A DNA stretch of 64,000 nucleotides from Pandoraea oxalativorans (GTDB lineage: Bacteria > Pseudomonadota > Gammaproteobacteria > Burkholderiales > Burkholderiaceae). Shown here one piece after another: positions 25,409-33,625 of the stretch. Below the pieces are notes generated by a model that ran no database searches, was not told where the DNA came from, and was given only the letters and a program-made list of their open reading frames with translations. Location of the stretch: positions 4,650,001 to 4,714,000 of the forward strand of contig NZ_CP011253.3 in the NCBI RefSeq assembly GCF_000972785.3, given 5' to 3'. Both the position numbers and the translations under genes were made by a program. Positions within the stretch are counted from its first letter, which is position 1. Every line of letters starts with the position of its first letter.

Positions 25409-26758
25409 TCAGGCGCGTTGATGTCGCCCGGCATGGCCGTCGCGCGACAGGCCCAGCGCAGACGCGTAGCCCTGCGGATCGAAGCGCCACGTCAGTGCAA
25501 TCAGCGCCACGTTGAGCACGATGAGACCGATCCAGGACGGCATGAAACTGCCGGTCATCGCCATCACCGCGCCAGACGCGAACGGTGCCACCGCGGCAAT
25601 ACAAAAGCCCACGCCCTGCATGAATGCCGCGAGCGCAGCCGCATGACGCGGGTGCGCATGGTGATCGAGGGCCAACACCAGTCCGAGCGAAAAGGTGCCG
25701 CCCAGTCCGAAACCGATGCCGCCGATCCACCACCACGGCGCAGCATCCGGTGCCACGACAAGACCGGCCAGACCGGCAAGCGTCGCGGCCAGCGCGAGCG
25801 TCAGCCACCGGCGGCGGTCGACATTGCGCCGCGCCAACCACGGCAACATCAGCGCCGCCACGACCTGACACGCCGTGAGTCCGGCGAGCAACGCGCCGCT
25901 TTGCGTCGCACTCATGCCGCGCTGCTGATAAAACGGCGGCAGCCACGCAACCATCGTCGTGTAAGTGCAGTTGATGAGACCGAAGTAGACGGCCAGCGTC
26001 CACGCACGATGCTTGCGCAACAGCTCGAGCATCGACGGCGGCTTGCCGGACCTTGCCGCCGTTGCCGCCGTTACCGCCATTACCGCCGCTGCCGACGCTG
26101 AAGCGTTTGAAGCCACCTGCTGCGATGCGGCGCGGCACGCCGCAAGCAGATCCTCGGCCGTGCCAGGCGTGCCGGTCATGCGCTCGGCCGGCGCGACAGG
26201 TCGGGCGACGGCATGCGTCTTCAGCGGCGCGCGCCACCACGCCAACGCCGCAACGCCGACGACTGCAAGCCACATGCCCAGCCCGACGCGCCAGTCGCCC
26301 GCCTCAGACGCCGCCCATGGACTTGCGGCCGCGCCAAGCCCGCCACCGCCCATGAGCGCAGCGGAGTACAGCCCCATCATCGACGTCATGCGCGCCGCGC
26401 TGTAGTTCGCCTTCACCACCCCCGGCAGCAACGCCTGAACGATGGCGATGCCGATGCCCGACGCCAGCGCCGTCGCAATCATCGTCACCGTATCGTCGGC
26501 GAAAAAACGCACGCCACAGGCCAGCGCAAGTGCCCCCAGCCCGAGCAACACACCGCGACGCTCACCGAAGCGACGCGTCAGCCCGCTTGCCGCGAATGCG
26601 CCCGCGCCCATCGCCAGCACCGGCAGCGACGTGAGCAGCGCCGCCACGGGATACGTCATCCCGGTTGCCTCGCGAATCTGCGGCAACAGGGGGCTGATGG
26701 AGGTGAGCGTGGGTCGCAGGGTCAGCCCGACGGCGACAATGGCCAGCCAAAGCGTCAT
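25409..26758 (-). CDS. CynX/NimT-like MFS transporter
   Basis: 449 residues, about 12 membrane helices, starting MTLWLAIVAVGLTLRPTLTSISPLLPQIREATGMTYPVAALLTSLPVLAMG, the NxR-P-SxxP-L pattern of the CynX/NimT (cyanate/nitroimidazole) MFS branch. The central loop (about 195-240) is a long Ala/Val/Thr-rich linker. Its ATG overlaps the stop of the amidohydrolase gene (ATGA), so it is the last gene of a coupled four-gene unit. It may import the amidohydrolase substrate or export its product; which one cannot be decided from sequence. Confidence 0.87.
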   Translation of the reverse strand: MTLWLAIVAVGLTLRPTLTSISPLLPQIREATGMTYPVAALLTSLPVLAMGAGAFAASGLTRRFGERRGVLLGLGALALACGVRFFADDTVTMIATALASGIGIAIVQALLPGVVKANYSAARMTSMMGLYSAALMGGGGLGAAASPWAASEAGDWRVGLGMWLAVVGVAALAWWRAPLKTHAVARPVAPAERMTGTPGTAEDLLAACRAASQQVASNASASAAAVMAVTAATAARSGKPPSMLELLRKHRAWTLAVYFGLINCTYTTMVAWLPPFYQQRGMSATQSGALLAGLTACQVVAALMLPWLARRNVDRRRWLTLALAATLAGLAGLVVAPDAAPWWWIGGIGFGLGGTFSLGLVLALDHHAHPRHAAALAAFMQGVGFCIAAVAPFASGAVMAMTGSFMPSWIGLIVLNVALIALTWRFDPQGYASALGLSRDGHAGRHQRA

Positions 26759-27954
26759 ACCGCCACGCCCTCGTTCACGACGACGTGGCCGTTCGCGACC
26801 ACCCAGCGACGCGGTGCACGCGTCACGATGGCTTGCGCCGCGTTCAGGGCATCGACCAGCACGAGATCGGCGCGCGCGCCGACGTGCAGACCGTAGTCCT
26901 CGAACCAGCACGCGCGTGCGCCCTGATGCGTCACACAATCGAGCGCGATATCGAGTTCGTCGTCGCGACGCAGGTTGTAGCGCAGCCCGATCATCATGGC
27001 GCGCTCCAGCATGTCGGGCGAACCGTATGGCGTCCATGTGTCGCGAATGCCGTCGTTGCCCCCGGCCAGCGTCACCCCGGCACGGCGGCACGCCATGAGC
27101 GGCGGCACGATGCGCGACGGCGGCGCCGTCGTGACGAGCGCCACCCCGGCACCGGCCAGACGTGCGAGCAAGGCATCGGCGCGCGCAGCGTCGAGTTCGC
27201 CCAGACAGAAGGCGTGCGACACCACGACCTTGCCCTGCATGCCGAGCGCCGCAACGCGCTCAAGCATCAACTCGAACGAGAACACGCCCATCTCGCCCGG
27301 CTCGTGCAGGTGGATGTCCACAGGGCAGCCATGCTTGTCGGCGAGCGCGAACATGGCGTCGAGCGACGCCTTCGGGTCACGGTCGATGGCACACGGATCG
27401 AGCCAGCCGAGCACGTCGGCCCCGCGCGCAAGCGACGCATCGAGCAATTCAACCGTGCCCGCGCGATCGAGTACGCCCGATTGCGGGAACGCCACGATCT
27501 GCATGTCGAGCGTGTCCGCCAGCGTCTCGCGCGTGGCCAGCACGCCATCGAGATGACGCAGGCCCGCGTCGGTATCGATGTCGACGTGCGTGCGCAGCCG
27601 CGTGGTCCCTTGCGCGAGGAACGCGCGGCCGAGCGCCAGCGACGCCGCCCCCGCGTCGTGGCCGCTCGTGGCGCGCCACTGACGCTCGTTGTCGATGCGA
27701 TCGATGAGGCGCGAGCCGCATTCGTTCACGTACCAGGGCATGCCCCATGTCGTCTTGTCGAGGTGCGTGTGCGCCTCGACCAGTCCGGGCATCAGCAAAG
27801 CGCCGCGCGCGTCGATCCTGCGGGGGGCGCCGTCAGCGCCGTCGGCCGATGCAGGCAGCGACGGCCCGATGGCCGCAATCTTGCCGCGCTCGACGCGCAC
27901 ATCCACCGATGTGCCGTCCAGCCCACGTGCGTTGCGAATTTCCAGTGTTGTCAT
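26755..27954 (-). CDS. CodA-like amidohydrolase/deaminase
   Basis: 399 residues, amidohydrolase superfamily, cytosine-deaminase/AtzC-like. Metal-site motifs: HTH (His62, His64) in LVEAHTHLDKTTWG, VDIHLHEPG (His215, catalytic-type Glu218), SHAFCLG (His247) and GGNDGIRDTW (Asp301). E. coli CodA reads GHDD at this last site; here it is GNDG, so the Asp that in CodA contacts the pyrimidine is Gly302 and cytosine may not be the substrate. A cyclic amidine or aminated N-heterocycle is the likely class. Start and stop both overlap neighbouring genes by ATGA. The gene sits between two unrelated transporters, consistent with a scavenging pathway. Confidence 0.85.
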   Translation of the reverse strand: MTTLEIRNARGLDGTSVDVRVERGKIAAIGPSLPASADGADGAPRRIDARGALLMPGLVEAHTHLDKTTWGMPWYVNECGSRLIDRIDNERQWRATSGHDAGAASLALGRAFLAQGTTRLRTHVDIDTDAGLRHLDGVLATRETLADTLDMQIVAFPQSGVLDRAGTVELLDASLARGADVLGWLDPCAIDRDPKASLDAMFALADKHGCPVDIHLHEPGEMGVFSFELMLERVAALGMQGKVVVSHAFCLGELDAARADALLARLAGAGVALVTTAPPSRIVPPLMACRRAGVTLAGGNDGIRDTWTPYGSPDMLERAMMIGLRYNLRRDDELDIALDCVTHQGARACWFEDYGLHVGARADLVLVDALNAAQAIVTRAPRRWVVANGHVVVNEGVAV

Positions 27955-29435
27955 ACGTTCCTCAAAAGTCCTGCTTCGGCATCGCCATCGACATTGCGTG
28001 AGCGAGTCAGCATGCTCACCGTGACGAACGTCACCGCGTTCACCGCCAGCGCCACCAGCCCCATGTTGATCGACGCCACGGTATCCGACGCGCCGGGCAA
28101 CATACGCAGCGTCACGTCGAACCCGACCGCCGCCAGCAACACGAGCGCGCCCGCGCCGATCCCTGCAAACGCGCCGTACTTGTTGCCGAACGGACGCGGC
28201 AGCAAGCTGGCCACGAACGACGGGAACAATTGGGTGAGCAGGCTCGATGCAAACAGCGCCAACGCCACGAACGTCGCGCCGCCACGCAACACGAAGAACA
28301 CCGCCACCAAACCGAAGACCGGCAGCACGCGCTTGGCCAGCTTACCGACCACCGCTTCGCTCGCCTGCGGTGCGAAACCGTCGCGATAGATGTTCTTGGC
28401 AATCAGCGTCGACGCATTGAGCAGGATCATCGAACCGGGCACCAGCGCGGTCAACACCCCGACGCCGCCGATCACGCCGACGAACCACGGCGAGAACGTC
28501 TGTTTGACGATACGCAACAACGCCAGATCCGAGTCTGCACCGGTCAGCCCCGGCACTTGCAGAATCGCCGCGAAACCGACGAAGAACATGAACGCGATGA
28601 CCATCTGATACAGCGGCATCAGGATCGTGTTCTTGCGCACGGCGCTCTCCGTCTTCGCCGCATACACCGACGTGAAGACGTACGGATACAGGTAGTAGCC
28701 GAGCGAAGTCAGCAGGATCGTCGAGTTATACCAGGACAGCGTCAGGCCGCTCGTGGGCATTTGCAGGAAGCCCGGACGCGCCGCCTCGATGCGGTCGAAC
28801 ATCTCGCCGAAACCGCCGAAGTAATGCAGCGGCAAATAGATGCCCAGGAAGATCGCAATCACGAGAATCAGGATGTCCTTGTAAATCGCGATGCTCGCCG
28901 AGCCGTGAATGCCCGACACGGTGATGTAGACCACCATCGCGATCGCGCCGCACCAGATCGCCACAGTCGGGGGGATCGTGCCGTACGACGCTTCGGACAC
29001 GATGATGCCCAGGCCGCGCAGCTGAATGATGAGCAACGCGCTCATGCCCAACACGGCCACCAGCGACACCACAACGCCCAGCGCGCGCGACCGGTACGCC
29101 GTGGCGAAGAAGTCGGAGAACGACACGCACCTGTGCTTCGTCGCGTGACGCCACACCGCCGGCAACATCCAGTAGCCGAGCAGGTACGCGAGCGCCCCGT
29201 AGGCGAGGATGTAAAACGCGGGCGGTCCCTTGCTGTACGCCCACCCGCTTGCGCCCAGAAACGTGAACGTCGAAAACGCCTCGCCGGCCATCAGCAGGAA
29301 CACGAGCAGCGTGCCGAAGCCACGACCGCCCACCGCCCATTGTTCGAGGCTCATCGTGCGCCCGCGACGTGCGCGTAGCCCCACGAAAAGCGCAAAGGCC
29401 AGAAACGCCGCGATGACGGCAAGCGCGGCGTTCAT
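27951..29435 (-). CDS. Sodium:solute symporter family protein
   Basis: 494 residues, about 13 membrane helices, SSS family (PutP/PanF-like). Signatures: EQWAVGGRGFGTLLVFLLMAGEAFSTFTFLGASGWAYSKG at helices 2-3, GSASIAIYKDILILVIAIFLG in the family motif region, and LTALVPGSMILLNASTLIAKNIYRDG towards the C-terminus. It is predicted to import a small, probably nitrogenous, solute with Na+. Its ATG overlaps the stop of the upstream DUF3311 gene and its TGA overlaps the amidohydrolase ATG. The DUF3311-SSS pair is a recurrent two-gene transporter unit. Confidence 0.9.
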   Translation of the reverse strand: MNAALAVIAAFLAFALFVGLRARRGRTMSLEQWAVGGRGFGTLLVFLLMAGEAFSTFTFLGASGWAYSKGPPAFYILAYGALAYLLGYWMLPAVWRHATKHRCVSFSDFFATAYRSRALGVVVSLVAVLGMSALLIIQLRGLGIIVSEASYGTIPPTVAIWCGAIAMVVYITVSGIHGSASIAIYKDILILVIAIFLGIYLPLHYFGGFGEMFDRIEAARPGFLQMPTSGLTLSWYNSTILLTSLGYYLYPYVFTSVYAAKTESAVRKNTILMPLYQMVIAFMFFVGFAAILQVPGLTGADSDLALLRIVKQTFSPWFVGVIGGVGVLTALVPGSMILLNASTLIAKNIYRDGFAPQASEAVVGKLAKRVLPVFGLVAVFFVLRGGATFVALALFASSLLTQLFPSFVASLLPRPFGNKYGAFAGIGAGALVLLAAVGFDVTLRMLPGASDTVASINMGLVALAVNAVTFVTVSMLTRSRNVDGDAEAGLLRNV

Positions 29436-29680
29436 GATGCGGCTCCGTCGTGGTCGCGGCGTTCGCTCGCGACGTGCTGCGCCGTGCGTCGGGTCGCATC
29501 GCGCGAACCGTCGAAGCGGAACATCACGAGCATGACCACTGACGTGAGCAACAACCACACGATGTTCCACGTCATCAGAAAGGGCAGCCCGGCCAGCCGG
29601 GTACCCACGTGTTCGGCGAGCCAGCCGCCGCTGTAAAAGGCCGCGATGGGAAGCGCGGCCAGGCAATGGACGGGTTTCAT
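29432..29680 (-). CDS. DUF3311 small membrane protein, partner of the SSS symporter
   Basis: 82 residues with two membrane helices (HCLAALPIAAFYSGGWLAEHV and LPFLMTWNIVWLLLTSVVMLVMFRFD) and a short charged C-terminus. This matches the DUF3311 pattern of small proteins encoded directly before SSS-family symporters. GGAG sits seven bases before ATG 29680. It is the first gene of the four-gene unit and overlaps the symporter start by ATGA. An accessory role in symporter folding or function is an inference from the conserved pairing. Confidence 0.85.
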   Translation of the reverse strand: MKPVHCLAALPIAAFYSGGWLAEHVGTRLAGLPFLMTWNIVWLLLTSVVMLVMFRFDGSRDATRRTAQHVASERRDHDGAAS

Positions 29681-29832
29681 AACGTCTCCAGACCCAAAGG
29701 GATTCATAAGGCGGCCGCTCGTTTGCAATCCCGGCGGCCTGATGCGTTCGGTGGCTTTGCCCATGTCGTCGACGTCGGGGGAGATGGGGAAGATGGCACG
29801 TCATGACGCTTTGCCATATCATCAACCAAACA

Positions 29833-29860
29833 TCAACAAATAGTTAACCATTTTTGTTGA
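29833..29860. promoter_or_regulatory. Inverted repeat TCAACAAA-N12-TTTGTTGA; candidate GntR operator
   Basis: TCAACAAA (29833-29840) and TTTGTTGA (29853-29860) are perfect 8-bp arms in the AT-rich centre of the divergent region. The spacer holds a GTTAAC palindrome (29843-29848). Position between the operon and its divergent GntR/FCD regulator fits an operator. Confidence 0.5.
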
Positions 29861-29913
29861 CCATTATCGGTAACGATTTGCCGAAATGCAAGGTCGCGTC
29901 GCACGAAGGGGCC

Positions 29914-29926
29914 AAACCTAGGGTTT
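29914..29926. promoter_or_regulatory. AAACCTAGGGTTT motif, second copy
   Basis: AAACCTAGGGTTT, an odd-length palindrome (AACC-N3-GGTT core). The same 12 bases occur at 3128-3139 in the glcC-glcD divergent promoter. Both sites lie in front of GntR/FCD regulators. Confidence 0.4.
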
Positions 29927-30063
29927 TCCGGAGAATGGGCATCGTGGGAAGGTGGATGTCGACGTGCGATGTCACGCCATATCGGACGCCCCGGGGCGGC
30001 AGGTACAATTCGCTCCACGCCCGCGCACTTTCATGCGAAGCACCAAATTTCAGGAGATCAGGC

Positions 30064-30876
30064 TTGAGCCGCACCGCAGCACCGCCCTCGTCCGCCGCGT
30101 CTGTCGACGTCCCTCGCGCTCAGGCCGCCCCTGTCACGGCCCCGGCAGCGGTCTACGTCGAGGAAGAAGGCGCGCCGGGCAGCGCAGGACAACAGATCGA
30201 GGCGCGCGTGTACGCGGCGATTTCGCAAGCATTGCTCTCGGGCAAACTCCGGCCGGGGATGCCGCTGCGCGAACGCAATCTGGCGCAGGCGCTCGATTGC
30301 ACGCGCGGCGCAGTGCGCAAGGTGCTCGCGCGGCTCGGCTTCGAGGGCAAGCTGGTGCTCGAACCCAATCGCGGCGCATTCGTGCCGCAGCCCTCGCTCG
30401 ACGACATCCGTCAGACCTACCGGGCGCGACGCGTGCTGGAAACCGGCGTGATCGCAAGCATCTGCGGGCGGTTGAGCGACGCCCAGCTCGCGGTGCTCGA
30501 CGCCCACGTCGATACCGAAGCGCACTCGCACGCCGACGGCACGCATGAGCGCTCGATCCGCCTCGCGGGCGAGTTTCATCTGAAGTTGATCGGCATGGCC
30601 GACAGCGCGGAACTCGATGCCTTCGCGCAGCAGCTCGTCGCCAAGACGGAGTTGTACAAGGCGCTGTACGACCCGGCGGAATTCATGCATTGCGCGCCCA
30701 CCGAACACGCGCAGCTCGTCGGCCAGTTGCGCGACGGCAAGACGCAGGCGGCCATTTCGCTCGCCACCGCGCACCTCGACGAACTCGAAGCGCGGGTGCT
30801 CACGCGGGCCGCTGCCGCCGAGACACCGGACTTCCGCGCGATCTTCGCCGAGGCGTTCGCGGGTGCGGCGTCCTGA
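30064..30876 (+). CDS. GntR/FCD transcriptional regulator
   Basis: 270 residues if translation starts at TTG 30064, which is seven bases after a clean AGGAG (30052-30056); no ATG is suitably placed. After an Ala/Pro-rich N-terminus comes a winged helix-turn-helix (IEARVYAAISQALLSGKLRPGMPLRERNLAQALDCTRGAVRKVLARLGFEGKL). An FCD domain follows (YRARRVLETGVIASICGRL; GEFHLKLIGMADSAELDAFAQQL; HAQLVGQLRDGKTQAA). It is divergent from the DUF3311-SSS-amidohydrolase-MFS operon and is its probable local regulator, responding to substrate or product of the amidohydrolase. Confidence 0.85.
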   Translation: MSRTAAPPSSAASVDVPRAQAAPVTAPAAVYVEEEGAPGSAGQQIEARVYAAISQALLSGKLRPGMPLRERNLAQALDCTRGAVRKVLARLGFEGKLVLEPNRGAFVPQPSLDDIRQTYRARRVLETGVIASICGRLSDAQLAVLDAHVDTEAHSHADGTHERSIRLAGEFHLKLIGMADSAELDAFAQQLVAKTELYKALYDPAEFMHCAPTEHAQLVGQLRDGKTQAAISLATAHLDELEARVLTRAAAAETPDFRAIFAEAFAGAAS

Positions 30877-31087
30877 CCGGCATAAAACCAAGGCGTCCCC
30901 GACACCGACAACGTTCCCCGTCAAGGGACTCGGGACAGCGCGGCAATCCCACCACGCCTTTGGGGGTCGCGTGGCACACACGTGTGATTCAGGGGTATAT
31001 TGCGCCTGATCCCGACGGGCCTGCGGCTCGTCTGCCAGTTTCGCCCCCCGCTCGAACGTACTAAGGCACCAAGCCCGAAGGAAGCCC

Positions 31088-32389
31088 ATGTCCCATCTGG
31101 TAGTCCACGGCGGCCAGCCGCTACGCGGCCGCATCACGCCCTCCGCGAACAAGAATGCCGTTCTCCCGGTGCTGTGCGCCACGCTGCTGACCGATCAGCC
31201 CGTGCGCCTGATCGGGGTGCCCGAGATCACCGACGTTCGCAAGATTCTCGATATCTTTCGTCAGCTCGGCAGCGATGTGAGCGTCGATTTCGACGCCGGC
31301 ATTCTCTACGTCCACCATCGGAATACGAAGTTCGATCCGCGCACCGACCATCTGCCCGAAGAGATGCGCTCGTCGATCATGCTGGTGCCGCCGCTGCTCG
31401 CGCGTTTCGGCGTCGCACGCATCGAGGACAACATCAAGGGCTGCACGCTCGGCGTGCGCGAGATCGATCCGCACATCGAAGTGCTGCGCCATTTTGGTGG
31501 ACGCGTCGAGCGCACCGCCGGCTCGCTGCTGATTCATGCCGACGACGCCCGCCCCGCGATCCATCATTGGCTCGACTACGCTTCGGTGACGACCACCGAG
31601 AACTTCGTGCTGTGCGCCGCCACTGCGAAGGGTCGCTCGCAACTGAACAACGCAGCGTCCGAGCCGCACGTGCAGGAGTTCTGCCGCTTCATGCAGATGC
31701 TGGGCGTGCCCATCGAAGGCGTCGGTACGTCGCAGTTGGCGATTGAAGGCGTCGAGCGTTTCGGCGGCGGGGAATTCCGCTTCGCCGAGGACTTCCACGA
31801 AATCACCACGTTCCTCGCGCTCGGCGCGATTACCGGCGGTGAGATCACGGTCAAAAACACGGCGCCCGACCAGTTCCCGTTGATCGACCGCACGTTTGCG
31901 AAGTTCGGCATCAAGGTCGAGCACCGCGACGGCTGGTCGACGGCCACGGCGCAAGGCAAGCTCAAGGTGCAGACACCCTTCACGCAGAACATTCTGACGA
32001 AGGTAGAAGCGGCCCCGTGGCCGTACTTCCCGGTGGATCTGCTGCCGATCTTCATCGCCCTGGGCGTGAAGGCCGAAGGCAGCGCCATGTTCTGGAACAA
32101 GGTGTATGACGGCGCGATGGGCTGGTCGACGGAGCTGTCGAAGTTCGGCGCGCACGTGTTCCAGTCCGACCCGCACCGGCTGATCACGTTCGGCGGCGTG
32201 CCGCTGTCGCCCGCCATCGTGGAAAGCCCGTACATCATTCGCGTGGCGATTGCCTTGCTGATGGTGGCCGCGAGCATCGACGGTCAGTCGACCATCAAGA
32301 ACGCACAGCCGATCCGCCGCGCTCACCCGCGCTTCGTAGAGAATCTGTGCTCGGTCGGCGCGAACGTGGTCTGGACGGCCCCGGAGTAA
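31088..32389 (+). CDS. MurA-like UDP-N-acetylglucosamine 1-carboxyvinyltransferase (divergent paralogue)
   Basis: 433 residues, EPSP-synthase/MurA fold. Key MurA residues are present: SANKNAVLPVL (Lys22, Asn23) and the loop KGCTLGVREIDPH with Cys119 at the position of the catalytic, fosfomycin-reactive Cys115. The sequence otherwise differs from the usual proteobacterial MurA (start MSHLVVHGG, motifs APWPYFPVDLLPIFIALGVKAEGSAMFWNKVYDGAMGW). It is also not in the usual murA-hisG neighbourhood, so this is probably a second copy. Likely reaction: enolpyruvyl transfer from PEP to UDP-GlcNAc; a different acceptor cannot be excluded. Sits alone between a GntR gene and a response regulator. Confidence 0.8.
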   Translation: MSHLVVHGGQPLRGRITPSANKNAVLPVLCATLLTDQPVRLIGVPEITDVRKILDIFRQLGSDVSVDFDAGILYVHHRNTKFDPRTDHLPEEMRSSIMLVPPLLARFGVARIEDNIKGCTLGVREIDPHIEVLRHFGGRVERTAGSLLIHADDARPAIHHWLDYASVTTTENFVLCAATAKGRSQLNNAASEPHVQEFCRFMQMLGVPIEGVGTSQLAIEGVERFGGGEFRFAEDFHEITTFLALGAITGGEITVKNTAPDQFPLIDRTFAKFGIKVEHRDGWSTATAQGKLKVQTPFTQNILTKVEAAPWPYFPVDLLPIFIALGVKAEGSAMFWNKVYDGAMGWSTELSKFGAHVFQSDPHRLITFGGVPLSPAIVESPYIIRVAIALLMVAASIDGQSTIKNAQPIRRAHPRFVENLCSVGANVVWTAPE

Positions 32390-32405
32390 GCCTCCGAGAC
32401 CTGCA

Positions 32406-32428
32406 CCGGCCCCCCCCGGGGGGGCCGG
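32406..32428. repeat. Extremely GC-rich palindrome after the murA-like gene
   Basis: CCGG, eight C, seven G and CCGG form an almost perfect palindrome 17 bp after the murA-like stop codon. It could form a very stable hairpin but has no T-run after it, so it is at best a non-canonical terminator. Confidence 0.55.
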
Positions 32429-32650
32429 GCTCGCCCTGCGACACACGCCGACGGCAGACGACCCCCCGATCACCTACACGCCGGTCGTCCGCCGCTGCGA
32501 ACCCGACGGTTGACCTTACCTGAGCCGGTACGGCGCGCCATGACTTCACCTTTGCCCGACGGCATCTCTCGTTTGCCCGGCGGAAATTTATTTCCCGCGC
32601 GCCGATATTCGCCCCGTGTCCATGCGGCGCAACCAGACGAATGTGGAAGA

Positions 32651-33625
32651 ATGGCGACCATCATGAGCGATCGTCACCTGCCCCCGCAGTCGTCTGCCAC
32701 GCCAGCCACTTCCGCCACGCCGGCTGCTGTGGCGACGGCAGCGCCACGTCAGAGCGGCGCATGGCCTGCGTCGCCGCATGCCCGTCAGTTGTCGGGTGTG
32801 CGCGTGCTCGTCGTCGACGACAATCAGGAAGACCGCATGCTGCTGATGGACTTCCTCAGCCAGCAAGGCTGCCGGGTCTATATCGCACAAGACGGACGCG
32901 ACGGGTACACCAAAGCCCGCACCGTGCAGCCCGACCTGATCCTCATGGACATCCGCATGCCCGTGTGCGACGGCCTCGGCGCGTGCCGCCTGCTCAAGGC
33001 CGACCCCGGCACCCGGCACATCCCGCTCATCTTTCTGACGGCCGCCGCCTTGCCCGGCGAGCGCGTCGCGGGCCTGTCGGCCGGCGCGGTCGATTACGTG
33101 ACCAAACCGTACGATTTCGAAGAAGTCCGGCTGCGGCTGTCGATCCATCTGAAAACGACGCCGTCTGCGTCCGCCCATGGCGCAGCGCCGACGGCCACCG
33201 TCACCACTGCGACCGACACCGACAAGCACACGCCGCTGCCCGTGCAGGCCCACACGCTGGACGCGGTGCTGTTTCGCGCCACGCGTGCACTGCTGCTCGA
33301 CGCGCTTGGCACGACGCCCGAACTGGCCGGTCTGGCGAGCGCGGTCGGCACCAACACACGCCGTCTCAATCTCGCGTTCCGCCGCTGTGTCGGCGTGACG
33401 GTGTTCGACTTCCTGCGTGAAGAACGCATGAAAGAGGCCCGACGTCTGCTCTCCGAGACGTCGCTCGACGTGCAGGACATTGCGAGCGCCGTGGGTTTCG
33501 CCAGCGCCGCCAACTTCGCCACCGCCTTTCGCGAGCGCTTCGGCATGCCGCCCAGCGGGTTCCGCGAACAGGGCGCCCAGACGTATCTCGCCCACGACGA
33601 TCCGCAGTCGCCCACGAAATCATGA
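32651..33625 (+). CDS. Response regulator with C-terminal AraC-type DNA-binding domain
   Basis: About 324 residues. After an Ala/Thr/Pro-rich N-terminus the receiver domain shows VLVVDDNQED, the phospho-acceptor Asp100 in LILMDIRMP, and Lys152 in YVTKPYD. A variable linker (about 165-200) leads to an AraC-type double helix-turn-helix (LAGLASAVGTNTRRLNLAFRRCVGVTVFDFLREERMKEARRLL... VQDIASAVGFASAANFATAFRERFGMPPSGFRE). It overlaps the downstream sensor kinase by ATGA, so the two form one two-component system. Alternative starts at 32510 and 32663 are possible. Confidence 0.85.
   Translation: MATIMSDRHLPPQSSATPATSATPAAVATAAPRQSGAWPASPHARQLSGVRVLVVDDNQEDRMLLMDFLSQQGCRVYIAQDGRDGYTKARTVQPDLILMDIRMPVCDGLGACRLLKADPGTRHIPLIFLTAAALPGERVAGLSAGAVDYVTKPYDFEEVRLRLSIHLKTTPSASAHGAAPTATVTTATDTDKHTPLPVQAHTLDAVLFRATRALLLDALGTTPELAGLASAVGTNTRRLNLAFRRCVGVTVFDFLREERMKEARRLLSETSLDVQDIASAVGFASAANFATAFRERFGMPPSGFREQGAQTYLAHDDPQSPTKS

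Larger units (their letters stand above)
29681..30063. other. Divergent promoter region between transporter/amidohydrolase operon and GntR gene
   Basis: 383 bp with an AT-rich core around 29800-29880. It contains the inverted repeat at 29833-29860 and the AAACCTAGGGTT motif at 29914-29925. The AGGAG ribosome binding site of the GntR gene lies at 30052-30056. No further gene is seen; open frames here are extensions of the GntR frame. Confidence 0.7.
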
